A DNA stretch of 24,452 nt from Podochytrium sp. JEL0797 (GCA_027596195.1 JADGJG010000312.1:1-24452); one strand, 5' to 3'. Positions 1 through 12,223 are shown, counted from the first letter of the stretch. Notes: generated from the sequence alone by a model not told the origin. Translations and numbers: made by a program.

Positions 1-2
1 AC

Positions 3-77
3 ATCATCTACGACCAGCTTAACGTCCATCCAAGGGCAGGTCTCTCGTTGGCGAATACGAGGACCCCCAGTCAATAG
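3..77 (+). CDS. possible 3' tip of a gene cut by the left edge
   Basis: The frame starting at base 3 is open for 24 codons and ends at TAG (75-77). Its codons are mostly C- or G-ending, like the better-conserved exons elsewhere in the window, which is the only reason to suspect coding. The product is not recognised. Frame 1 is also open to about position 125, and a GTGAGT donor-like site lies at 80-85, so the true end could be spliced further right. A second stretch at about 219-290 ends in TAG and reads plausibly after a CCCGCAG acceptor. No choice can be made from this much sequence. Confidence 0.25.
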   Translation: MIYDQLNVHPRAGLSLANTRTPSQ

Positions 78-636
78 CCGTGAGTCATCTTTCTTTTTAG
101 GTGAAAAAAAGGTTCGAAATTCTTAATCACTTCTTCCTCCTCAAACGTAGTACATAACAAAAAACCTGCGACAGCCCGTTTTCTCCCGAATTTTAATCAA
201 AGTAAAGATTGGGTGTTTCTTCGATCACATCCCGCAGTACACACAAATCACGCCCCCCCAGATTGCGAGGACGGCCAGACTTGGTCAAAGACGGCTTGAA
301 TAGAGATCTAATTAATGGAAGGGTTGGAGGACGTGGAAGACGGCGGACCGGTGGACATTCCTTCCGTACTGCGGCGAATAACAGCTGCTCGCAATATGAG
401 CGTGAATTCGTTGGCCTTTCATGGGAAGTGGCCGGATTGTGGCAGAAAAGGGTGGTGATCAGATGGCAGGCGAAAAACAACTGTTTTTTTAACAGCTGTA
501 ATAGAAAAAGAAGAAATCTCATATTTGAAATTGGGAATTGAATTCGGAAACTAAGGATATGATTAGAAACAAAAACGAGACCTAATACTATAATTCAACA
601 CTCAAAACTCAAAACTCAAAACCAAACGCGAAAAAA
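78..636. other. unassigned spacer left of the kinase gene
   Basis: About 560 bases with no gene I can support. Overlapping open frames of about 110 codons exist on both strands (around 193-541), but neither shows a recognisable domain, and the A/T-rich right half looks like 3' flanking sequence of the minus-strand kinase. A short plus-strand frame from the ATG at 315 to the TGA at 456-458 (47 codons) has a protein-like composition but no recognisable family. Confidence 0.4.
601..621. repeat. heptanucleotide tandem repeat (CTCAAAA x3)
   Basis: Three perfect copies of CTCAAAA lie 16 bases beyond the stop codon of the kinase gene, in its 3' flank. This is a simple low-complexity repeat with no inferred function. 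Confidence 0.8.
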
Positions 637-3004
<2,368 letters not shown>

Positions 3005-3278
3005 TTTTCGAAGGTTGTGTAAGAGATGTCGGGATCAAGCAGCAAACGCGTAAATCTCAGAAGGTCTTGTCAAATGGATTGGGTATTCCGGATCGTCGGG
3101 AACGCGAGTGTTGATGCGTGTGGACGGAGGAAGGTGGGGGTCTGTCGCGAGAGAGAGACGATTGTGGAAGAAAAATCGACAACAATGGGAATACCGCGGA
3201 AAACTACGATCGATCGTTCTAGAAGGGTTCAGGGGAGTTTAGGGGAGTGATTGGATCGTCACAAGATCATCGAAGAAA
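3005..3278. promoter_or_regulatory. divergent promoter region between kinase and ankyrin gene
   Basis: The start codons of the minus-strand kinase (3004) and the plus-strand ankyrin gene (3279) are 274 bases apart, so both promoters and 5' UTRs must fit here. It contains a GATCGATC-like stretch near 3210 and a direct AGGGGAGT repeat near 3230-3248. No defined transcription-factor site can be claimed. Confidence 0.5.
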
Positions 3279-5303
3279 ATGGCCCCAAGGCCAACTCTCC
3301 AAGATCTCCCTGTCGAGACCTTGACTTGCATCTTCGTGCATGTGCACCCCAACCAGATTGCGCATTTATCCAAGCTATGCAAGCTGCTCTATATCAAGCT
3401 CTATCCTCTATGGCATGACTTTCTCTTTGCGCGGGCCAACCTTTTGCAGCACATTGCTTCAGTGCGATGGCCGTTTCTGAGCATGATCCGTGCGAAGCGG
3501 ACCCTCAACTTTTGGGGCCTCCCGCTTAGTTATCATGCTGCATTCCTGTCTGTGTACGGTGGGTACCCACGATGCTCGGTACGAATTGCAATTATTAATT
3601 CAAACTCCGCAGGCCTCTCCCTGCAGTCCATCGACCACTTTGAGGTTTCTTTCGACGCTGCAACCTTCGATGCCGCGTTTGTGCACCGCGGACGACGCAT
3701 CCACCCGGCTGTCAAACTCGCGCAGGAATACAAGTTCATGGCCCCAACAAAACACAACGCCTTTCTATTGGCTCTCTTTGCGGGAATGGCCGCGGACCTT
3801 CCCCTATTAGATGACGTAATGCAGTTCTCCTCGGCTGATTCCGCCGCCGTGTTTTCGTGGGCGTGTGCCGCCAACGCGCTGCTCACCGTGGACCACCTGC
3901 TCGCAAAGGACATCAAACCCCCCGCATCGTCATTGATTGTTGCCGCAAACTACGGCTTCATGGACATTATGCTGCGACTTCTGCCGTTTGATTCCCCACA
4001 TCCAGAGCCGTGGTTCTATTCATCGACACTCTCGATCGCGTTGATCTCTGCGTGCGAAAAGAACCAATTCGATGCCGCAAAACACCTCTTGGCCCATTCA
4101 GACACCGTCCCCACATTCAACAAAAATTCCGCTCTCTTGGCTTGCGTGTCGCGAGGCTTCGTGAACCTGACCCGTCTACTCATGGAAACGGGGAAATGCG
4201 ATGCGTCCGATCAAGACGACAAAGGCATCTTGATTGCGTGCACAAAGGGGTACACCGAAATCGCCCTACTTCTGCTCCAAGACTCCCGCGTCGATCCTTC
4301 CGCTAAAAAGAACACCCCGTTAATCGCTGCCGTCGAACTCGGCAACTTTGAGATTGTCTCGGCGCTCTTGAAAACGGGTCGTGTGGATGTTTCAGCGCGA
4401 GAGAATCGAGCGATCCAAATCGCATCCAAAGAAGGGTTCGTGGAGATTGTTCGAGCGCTGCTTGCCGAACCTGGCGTGGACCCAACAGCTTCCGATTCTG
4501 ACGCGTTGGTATCGGCGTGCAGGAACGGGCACACCGATATCGTGCAGATGCTGTTGAAGTGGGTTGGCCCGGACTCATGGGAGCAAAATCGGTGTAACGC
4601 CGGCGCGCAAGACAACGCATGCATCATTTTCGCGTCCAAGTTTGGCCACGATCGGATAGTCGAGTTATTGCTGCAACAAGCGAATGTGAACCCATCCGTC
4701 AACAGCAATTTGCCCCTATTTGAAGCCTGGTTTGTGGAATCCGCAAAACCTGATGTTTCATCTAAAACACATCACTCCCACACTGCCCGCCCCTGCAGTT
4801 CCAACGGCCAGCTCAAAGTCCTCCACTTCCTCTCGTCCCGCAATCTCAAAGTCGACCACACAGTCCTCACACGCTGCGCCGAAATGGCCTCTAAAAACGG
4901 ACACGCCTCCATCCTCCATTTTCTCCAGAAAAATTACAACACCTTCCGCGACGCACTTTCCCCTGCCTGTCTCCTCAACTCGTCCCAGTTTGGACACTTG
5001 GCTGTCGTTGAATTCCTTCTCGCGGAAATCCCTGACTGGCACACGCAAACACTCACCCGCGCGTTGGCCATCGCGGCCACGTTCAACCGCCTTCCCGTCG
5101 TTTCACGTCTCGTTGAAATACACACACAGTATTCATTCGGACCGGCGCTTGTGAAAGCCGCATCGCTGGGGAACCATGGGGTCGTGATGGCGATTTTGCA
5201 CAGCAGCGCCAAGAAAGTGGTCGTCCCGCATGAGGCCGTTATGGTTGCCAAAGACAAGGCAATGAAAGAGTTGTTGCAGGCAGCGATAGGGAAACGCGTG
5301 TAA
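3279..5303 (+). CDS. F-box-like protein with ankyrin repeats
   Basis: The uninterrupted frame encodes 674 residues, but two segments inside it look like introns: 3559-3612 (GTGGGT...CGCAG, 54 nt) and 4730-4798 (GTTTGT...TGCAG, 69 nt). Both are multiples of three and stop-free. Removing them leaves exons 3279-3558, 3613-4729 and 4799-5303 (633 residues) and repairs the second junction to the ankyrin-like EACSNGQLKVLHF. Residues about 6-45 (LQDLPVETL...) resemble an F-box, which in a canonical F-box protein would bind Skp1 in an SCF ubiquitin ligase. The rest is a series of about 12 ankyrin repeats of 25-35 residues (for example ACTKGYTEIALLLL, ASKEGFVEIVRALL). An F-box with ankyrin repeats suggests a substrate adaptor. 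That role is inferred, and the substrate cannot be predicted. Confidence 0.88.
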   Translation: MAPRPTLQDLPVETLTCIFVHVHPNQIAHLSKLCKLLYIKLYPLWHDFLFARANLLQHIASVRWPFLSMIRAKRTLNFWGLPLSYHAAFLSVYGGYPRCSVRIAIINSNSAGLSLQSIDHFEVSFDAATFDAAFVHRGRRIHPAVKLAQEYKFMAPTKHNAFLLALFAGMAADLPLLDDVMQFSSADSAAVFSWACAANALLTVDHLLAKDIKPPASSLIVAANYGFMDIMLRLLPFDSPHPEPWFYSSTLSIALISACEKNQFDAAKHLLAHSDTVPTFNKNSALLACVSRGFVNLTRLLMETGKCDASDQDDKGILIACTKGYTEIALLLLQDSRVDPSAKKNTPLIAAVELGNFEIVSALLKTGRVDVSARENRAIQIASKEGFVEIVRALLAEPGVDPTASDSDALVSACRNGHTDIVQMLLKWVGPDSWEQNRCNAGAQDNACIIFASKFGHDRIVELLLQQANVNPSVNSNLPLFEAWFVESAKPDVSSKTHHSHTARPCSSNGQLKVLHFLSSRNLKVDHTVLTRCAEMASKNGHASILHFLQKNYNTFRDALSPACLLNSSQFGHLAVVEFLLAEIPDWHTQTLTRALAIAATFNRLPVVSRLVEIHTQYSFGPALVKAASLGNHGVVMAILHSSAKKVVVPHEAVMVAKDKAMKELLQAAIGKRV

Positions 5304-5306
5304 CAA

Positions 5307-5329
5307 AATAAAAATCTCGATAAAATAAA
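5307..5329 (+). terminator. poly(A) signals of the ankyrin gene
   Basis: Two AATAAA hexamers (5307-5312 and 5324-5329) begin 3 bases after the stop codon. The convergent gene ends at 5357, so the two 3' UTRs share or overlap a 53-base spacer. Confidence 0.65.
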
Positions 5330-5356
5330 CGTGCTTTTTTTGTTTGTCCTTGTCGG

Positions 5357-8300
5357 TCACCCCAAGTTTTGCCAAATCGACACTGCATTGAGTTTCATAA
5401 ACTCGCTCATGGGATCATTCGATTCACAAACATTCTGAATCCAGTGGTATAATGCCTCGTTTCCGCGGATCTGGGTTTGCGTTTTTCTAAAACATTTTCA
5501 ATCGTCAGCGAAAAGCCATACTGAAAAAAGGTCCCCAAGAACTCACGGAATACGAGACATTTTCTGAAGCAGCACCAACACATTCTCATAAACACCCACA
5601 AACTCCTCCGGCAACCCCTTTGAACTGCAACAACACGTCGCAAGCGACCCCATCAACAATTCCGAGTCCACGCATTGGTCCAAAAACTCCTCATTCCAAT
5701 CTGCACGAAAATTGAAATTATTTTAATGAACGTGTGAAGAATACGAATAAGAGATTATACGCACGTCCTTCAGCACACATGGCCAACAAAACAGCACTCG
5801 CGAGAATCTTCCCCGTCGGACTCATGTCATCGAGCGCCATGATGGGATGAACCAAATCGATTCCAAACAGTCCAAGGAACATCATTTTAGCCTGTGATCG
5901 AAACCGAAAAATAAATAAATGAACACAGCCTTTCTCGAAGAGGAATACTCGACTCACCTCGTCACTGCTTGACATCAAGTTCACAAGATCCGCCAAAATC
6001 ATCTCAGTCCGTGAAACATTGGAACACTCGGCCAACACAATCAATTGAAGCGAGAGTCTCGCATGCATGGTTAAGCGAACCCCAGGCTCCGACGATGAGA
6101 TTAAAACGGCGCAGGCAGACTTGGAAAGTTGATCACGCTGTGAGGCAGAGCCGTAACACGAGGAATATTAACATTTTCCGTCGATCCGTCACGCCAACAA
6201 AAAAGTTTCGCCACCTCCTCGGAATGCATCGCAAGACACCTCACAAACTCAATCACAAACGTCAAAAACAGCGAATACAAACTGGCCTCTTGTTCTGAAT
6301 CCGCCGAACGGATCGAAAGGCTCGAAATGGCGTGTGAAAGTGGCTTGAAAATCTGTTTTTTCGTATGGGTTAGATTTCAACAAACCTTCCAGCGAAACGA
6401 ATACTTTACCTCAGCAGAGTTGTGCGCAAAGATACCATGAACGATACTCTGAATATTCGCACACCCAGAGCCCAACTCATCCGCTTGTTGTATCAAAAAG
6501 TGGGTCCGTAGCAGAATCAACACAAGCTGCGCCAGTTCCGAGTCCTAAATTGCATAATAACAGAGAAGACGTCAAGATTATCATTGCAGAAGTCCATGGG
6601 TCGGGACTCGCTTTCACTTACCTTTGGAGTTTCGTTACGAGAAGACAGAGGAGGAGGTGGGTGATTCACAACCGCCACATTCGTTTGAGTCGACACTTTT
6701 TTTTGAGCGGCGTTTCCAAATAAGTCAGCAAGAACACCAGACAGCAAGTGGCGAAAGAGTCACGGGGGGGGGGTCCAAACCATTCGCCTGCTTCACTTTG
6801 CTTTGACCTCGCCCGTGTCCGCTCAAGTCCAGACCATGTCCCAACGCAACCGGAGCATGTCTTTCAATCACGAGATGTGAAGGCTTCATGGTGTTCATGC
6901 TTTTTTTCAAGCGTTCCATGCGATCTTTGAGCTGAAAGAAATGTGATGTCAAAAACCAAACCTGTTTCAACTGTTTGTGGGACTCAATCTACCTCACTTC
7001 GCTCTTTTCAACCGCTTCCACCATCTACCGAACCTATTAAAAATATGAACAACCGTAAACCCCCTTGCAGGCACACAACGAACACACCTGATCCCTCAAC
7101 CTCCGATTCGCCGAAACCAACTCCTTATTACTCGCCACAAGCCTCCGATTCTCCTTCGCAAGCACAGCCACAGACGCATCGCTCTCTTGCAGAATCGCAG
7201 CCACCTCCTTCTTCAAAAACGCGTCGCGCGCGCGGGACCGTTGGGAGAGCAGTTTGTGAACTTCTGCTTCAATTTGTTCTTGTGCATGGGAAACGGCGGA
7301 TTCGCGAGCAGAAAGGACGGATTCTCTGTGCCGAAGTTCGTCACGTTTATCCTGTGATTGAGTGGATACGCGGGTTTCAGTCGGGGGCGGGGGGGGCAGA
7401 AATTGGGGGACGTCGTCCAAGAATTTTACCCCAATGATTTTCGAAAGCTGAACAAGCTCTGCATTCACGAGGTCGAGCTCATGGTGTCGCTTTTTGAGTG
7501 TGGCTTCACTTGGTCTATGGGAAAAGGGGGAAGGGGTGAGAACTCATATGCTCTCATAATAAAATCAACACACCTGAACGACAACGGTTTCCGAGGCTTC
7601 TTGAAGAACGTCGAGTTTCGATTCGAAGGCTGCAGGTTTCGCATCTAAAAAAACCCCCGCAAAAAAGAACATCAGCGCCGCCCAGTCCAAAAAACACAAC
7701 TGCAAGACAAATACATTCGGATCCTCCTCGTCAAAATCCTCCATTTCTTCTTCTTCTTCGTTTTCCTCTTCAAGAAACTGTCGATCCACGTCCACCTCAT
7801 CAAACTCCACAGAGTCACTCCCCCGATCATCCATCCACCGACTCCCATCATTCGCCGCCACCGAATTATCATACTCCCTCCGCAAGCTACTCCCACGGAT
7901 CGAAATTTTGTCTCGAGACTGCGGATGCAAGTGTGGTGGCATGTAGGCCCGCGATGACGAAGAAGAGGAAGAACGGTGGGACAGCATGCCCGGGCCCTTC
8001 GGCAAGCCTGGTTTGGGATGGATGGATGGCTGAGGTTGAGGTATCGGTGCTGAAGACAGGTCACTGATGGTGAGGTCGAGCTCTGTGGATTCCTGGTATT
8101 GATGAGCGAGGATCAGGGTGTGCGCGTGTCAAAACAAACAGCATCAAAAAATGCAAACCGTTTCCGCTTCGTTGTGAGGAGGATCAACCTCACCCGTTTC
8201 TACCGAAAAATGAATAGAGAAAATCAATCGAAACGTAGCAACCCGACCAGAAAAAACAAAAAACAAACCAAACGGAGCCCCCAAATCTCCTTTCACCCCA

Positions 8301-10473
8301 ACCCCCTTCACACCCTCCATCACTCCAGCCATTCCAACAACCAAATTTCTTCCCTCTCCTCCACCTCCAGGCAGAGAATACACAAACTTACAATCGTGAA
8401 ACGTGTACCCAGCTGCTGCCACCACAGTCTCCGTCTCCCCCCGAGCGTTCTCACTCCCACCACCACCCTTCTCACGACTCCAATCGCCCCGAAGCGTTCC
8501 ACTCCATCCCGTACTTTCTTGGACCGACTCCTCCTTCGCGAACATGGTTTCCAACCGGTCCCTCGACGCGGCAGTCGACGCCGTATAAGTCTCTGCCGTC
8601 TTGGCAGCCTGCTGCGCAACAGCAATAGGAGCATATGGAACCCTTGTCTCGAGACGCGCAGAGGGTGCTGCTGCTACTGCTGGAGGCAGTGGTTTTGATT
8701 CTTGAACGTGCGGTTTCGTCCGGATGGTTGACCCGTCTGTCGCCAGGATGTGAGGTGCAGGGTTGGTAATGGATGGTTGGGTTCTTTGTTGCTGCGGGGA
8801 AGATGCGGATCCTATCGAAGAGGAAGCTGAGGCTTTCTGAACCAACGCAGAGATCATGGCGTTGGGAGCAGAATATCGCTTGGGTTGAGAAGCAGCCGCC
8901 GGTGGTCGTAGCGAGGTTTGGTATTGCTGTCGGGCATGATCAACGGGCGCTGAATCTCTGCTGAAATCCTGGCCCGAATCCTCGGACAACGTCATGTCCA
9001 TTTGATTCAAAATCCCCGCATTGGAGTGTTTGGTTTCGATTTGCGAGGAATCGGTTTTGTTTTTCAAGGAATCGGAAGGAGAAAAGAGACGCGTCGATGA
9101 TGGGTTCACGTTTCGCTTCAAGGCGGGTTTCGACGGGACAGCGCCAATAGAGGGGGAAGAAGAAGACCGTCGATCCGGTTCGGGATCGGACTCGACGGCA
9201 AGTTCTGGGAACAAAAATCAAATCAGCACACCGTGCCCGCATTCTCCTGACAAGCTCTTCATGACACAGCGTTTACCATACGAAAATGAAACGCGAGATT
9301 TGACGGGAGACTTCAACTGCGGGGGCATCTTTGCAAAATCCTCCCCACTCGAATCGAGACCTCCGCCAATCAAAAAGTTGTTGAGATATTCTTCCGAGTC
9401 CGTAACATCATTAGCTCCGGCAGAGTTTTGGAGACGAGCAATTTGAGGTGAGTGCACGCCGCGTGTAGGGAGTGCTCGAGCAGCAGTCTCGCGAGTGTTT
9501 GAAACGTCTTTATAACCTTTTCACAAAGTTGGATAAAGGAGATCGGAAGCTTGGTAGCAAAATCCCTTACCGTCGTTTAGAAATTCGCCTGACGCATCAA
9601 CCGAAGGGGCGTCATCGGCTTCATAATTATCCAACAGGCCGTTCAAAGACGCATGAACATCAGGGGAAGGTTCTGCATGATGCTCTTCGTATCCGTCCAA
9701 CAGGTTGCTCAACGACCCCGATTCAGATAGAAAGTTTCGAGTCGCAACAGCGGGGGTTGCAGCAGTCGTCGGAGAAATGTGTTCGAGGGTGAGCGGAGCA
9801 CGGGAAGATCTTCGAGTGAGTGGAGGTGGGATGGTTGTGTGTGGAGACGCGTCGTATTCGCCCAAGAAGCTGTCGAGATATTCTGCACTGGGCGAGGACT
9901 TGGTTCCAAGATTCCGGGGTACATTCGTGTCAAGGGGCATTGTTGTTGTGGGATGAATGGAGTGTGCAGATACGGAGGCCCTCGCCGAGAGAACGCGGTT
10001 CTCGAGGTTTCGAATCTGGGCGGAAATGTCGTCCGTTGACTTTCGAATTTGGTCCGACAAGACGTGGGCGTTTGGGACAACGGCGGAAGGTTTGGAAGGA
10101 TTCGAGGGAACCACAGGTGGATTTGCTACCGCCGACAGCCGTGATACAAGCTGCTTGACTTTGGAACCGCCAGGCGGAATTATTTCGGAAGCAGCAGCGA
10201 GTTCGTTTTTTCGGACACTTTCGCGGCGAAGAATGGCGCTCTGTTTGACGGCTGAGGGCGCACCAGGCACCGAAGATCGGACACTGGGCGGCAGAGAGCG
10301 CCAGTCGAGGGACACGTTGCCCTTCGCTTGGTTAGTTTGATTTATTTGTTTTGTGGTTAACTCACATCCACTATCCGCTCGCTCGACGCGAGTGCCGCAT
10401 ACACCTCGTCGTCGTCTTGATCATCTTCAGAAGTGGAGGTGGAGTGGAACGTGCGGGGCGCAGCGCGCGACAT
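5357..10473 (-). CDS. large coiled-coil protein, CCDC138-like (tentative)
   Basis: Sixteen exons (minus): 10473-10366, 10321-9571, 9507-9277, 9204-8392, 8049-7696, 7644-7572, 7514-7088, 7024-6998, 6931-6781, 6695-6622, 6544-6410, 6352-6215, 6137-5958, 5891-5765, 5700-5547, 5486-5357. The lengths sum to 3873 nt (1290 residues) and every phase agrees. Residues 1 to ~775 are acidic, Ser/Pro-rich and probably disordered. A coiled coil lies at about 835-950 (RDELRHRESVLSARES, then LKDRMERLKK). The last ~285 residues are helical and carry segments such as LSLQLIVLAEC and VYENVLVLLQKMS. The order (disordered, coiled coil, helical C-terminus) and several C-terminal segments resemble animal CCDC138 as I recall it. 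The function is unknown to me, and a centrosome or flagellum link is only a guess. The weakest points are the 342-nt intron 8050-8391, where the gene could instead split in two, and the 7645-7695 intron. Confidence 0.6.
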
Positions 10474-10545
10474 TTTTGATTTCAAAAAATGATGGTTTAT
10501 TTTTACACGGATTGAATAAGGAAGAAGAGAAGTTGATGAGAATTG

Positions 10546-10563
10546 TATTCTTATATAAGAATA
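10546..10563. repeat. 18-nt perfect palindrome around a TATA-like core
   Basis: TATTCTTATATAAGAATA equals its own reverse complement. It lies 73 bases upstream of the minus-strand start codon (10473) in an A/T-rich stretch, so it may be a promoter element or simply A/T-rich sequence. Confidence 0.7.
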
Positions 10564-10762
10564 TATTTATTTACCTACAAAAATTCTATAAATTGGAAAA
10601 AGGAAAAAATACAGAAGAGAAGAAACGAGAGAGAAGGAGGGGTTGAAGTCGTGCAGATCTGGTAGTTACGGTTCAGGCCATGAGAATTCGATTTGGATTA
10701 ATTCTTCCTTCTTGAATTGGATTTCCAAAAACCAAAGATTGTGCGAGAGAGCGCGTGTGATT

Positions 10763-10842
10763 TTTGGACTTGGGCGCGAGTGTGCTTTCCAATATTTGCA
10801 CCCGTGTTTGGACTTGCGCGAGTGCGCATTTCCATCTTTGCA
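10763..10842. repeat. imperfect direct repeat, two copies
   Basis: Copy one (10763-10800) and copy two (10807-10842) share TTTGGACTTG, then GCGCGAGTG with small gaps, then TTTCCA and TTTGCA, at an offset of about 44 bases. The sequence is unlike its surroundings. No function is assigned. Confidence 0.6.
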
Positions 10843-11163
10843 GGGTTGAAAATCAAGGGTGTGCCCGGTGACTCACATTCCAATGATGAGAAATGCCGGA
10901 TGGCCCAGGCGCTCGCAAGCCCCCGCGTGTTTCGCATCGTTTAACTGGTGCATGAAAGGGAAAAGCAGAGCGCGTTACAGCAAAAACTGATGCGAGGATG
11001 AGAAGAAATCCTGCGGCCGCACTGCAGATGACAAGAAATACGAAATATTGATAATTCCTTCATTCATGTGACTCACAAGCCTTTCTATCAAGATGACTCC
11101 TCTGAAGAATTTCGTCATAAAAGAGCGATTCGTCCTTCCCGTTCTGCCAAAAAAACACCAAAT

Positions 11164-12175
11164 ATGCACGGAATCACTTTCTCCAAGGCCTTGAAGCTCG
11201 ACGTCTACCCATCCAAGAACGCCCAATCCCCAGTCATTGTCGTGATTCACGGTGGAATCTGGCAGTTTGGAAACAGAGAGTGAGTTGGACCCCTGACCTC
11301 CTTCCCCGAGGGAATACTGATTCTGGTTACGCAGGAGAGAGGCAGGTTTCGCCCAGACTCTCCAGACCAAGGGATACACCGTTGTCGTTCCCGACTACAC
11401 TCTCTACCCGGCTGGAATCTGCGAGGACATGCTCGATGACGTGTCTGCAGCCCTAGACTGGACCGCCATCAACATTAAGTGAGTCACAAAATAATTCCGT
11501 CATGAAACTCCGAACGCGATTCTAAACACGTTTTCATACTATAGAAACTTCAATGGAGACTCGAACCGTATTTCTCTCTTGGGTCACTCTGCCGGCGCCC
11601 ACCTCGCCGCCACTGCCGTCCTCCACGGCCTCCTCCCAGACCGCGGTGGCATGCGTCAGCTCAAGCACTCGATCCCCAAGCTCGACTCCATGATCCTCCT
11701 CGGAGGATGCTACAACCTCCCCGGTCAAATGTCCCACGAGGCCAACCGTTTGCACACTCAAATGAAGCTCAAGCAGATGATCAAGAACGTGATTGAGAAG
11801 GCGATGCACGGAGCCGACAACGCGGAGCCATTGATCCACCGTTCCCCTTACTTCATCCTCAACGAGTTGACGGACAAGGAGAAGGCCTTGCTCCCCAAGA
11901 GATGGTTGCTCGTCCACTCGGAGCACGACAACGTCATCTCGTACAAGGAGACTGTCGCCTTCGAGGAGAACTTGAAGGACCGTATTGACGATGTCCAGAC
12001 TCAGTTGATTGTGGTCAAGGAGAAGGCTACCGCGAGCTTTGGCGACAAGTTGTACGGAATGGAGTTTGAGCTCGACGTGGAGCACCAGAGATTGGTTGAT
12101 GAGTTGAAGGCCCCTGCCAACACTCGTTACGCCGTCGATACTTTGGCTGCCATCGCTGCTGTCACCAAGCTCTGA
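11164..12175 (+). CDS. alpha/beta hydrolase (BD-FAE / kynurenine formamidase-like)
   Basis: Exons 11164-11279, 11335-11478 and 11545-12175 encode 296 residues. The introns (55 and 66 nt) have GTGAGT donors and clean AG acceptors. The oxyanion motif HGGIW and the nucleophile motif GHSAGAH are intact. An acidic residue in SEHDNVI is the likely Asp of the triad. The catalytic His is less clear, with EHQRLVDEL a candidate near the C-terminus. Members of this family hydrolyse small esters or formamides, and the substrate cannot be told from sequence. The ATG at 11164 is the first in this frame after the stop at 11029-11031, but LDVYP follows so soon that an upstream coding exon is possible. Codon choice is strongly C/G-ending in the last exon, suggesting good expression. 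No signal peptide or membrane segment is seen, so it is probably cytosolic. Confidence 0.85.
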
Positions 12176-12223
12176 TCGTCTCGCTTTCTCTGCTGTCTTT
12201 ATGTAAAAAATGTAACAGTTGAA

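Larger units (their letters stand above)
10474..11163. other. divergent intergenic region
   Basis: This 690-base spacer separates the minus-strand coiled-coil gene from the plus-strand hydrolase. The left third is A/T-rich, with a TATA-like TATATAAG inside a palindrome (10546-10563) and a purine-rich stretch after it. The middle carries an imperfect tandem repeat (10763-10842). Short frames occur on both strands with no recognisable product. An untranslated or short coding first exon of the hydrolase could be hidden here. Confidence 0.5.

Noticed and set aside
6138..6214. Apparent frameshift in the CCDC138-like gene that could mark a pseudogene
   Set aside because: A GTGGCG donor and CTCACAG acceptor restore the frame with a 77-nt intron, and all downstream phases agree through to the stop codon.
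8099..8698. Plus-strand frame of 199 codons across the long intron of the CCDC138-like gene
   Set aside because: Its composition (Lys/Asn/Ser/Thr/Pro) is that of low-complexity sequence. It has no domain, and it runs antisense across an intron/exon border.
11534..12085. Minus-strand open frame of 183 codons opposite the hydrolase
   Set aside because: Strong codon bias in the hydrolase exon (C/G-ending codons) creates a Leu/Val/Asp-rich antisense frame. The sense strand has the catalytic motifs.
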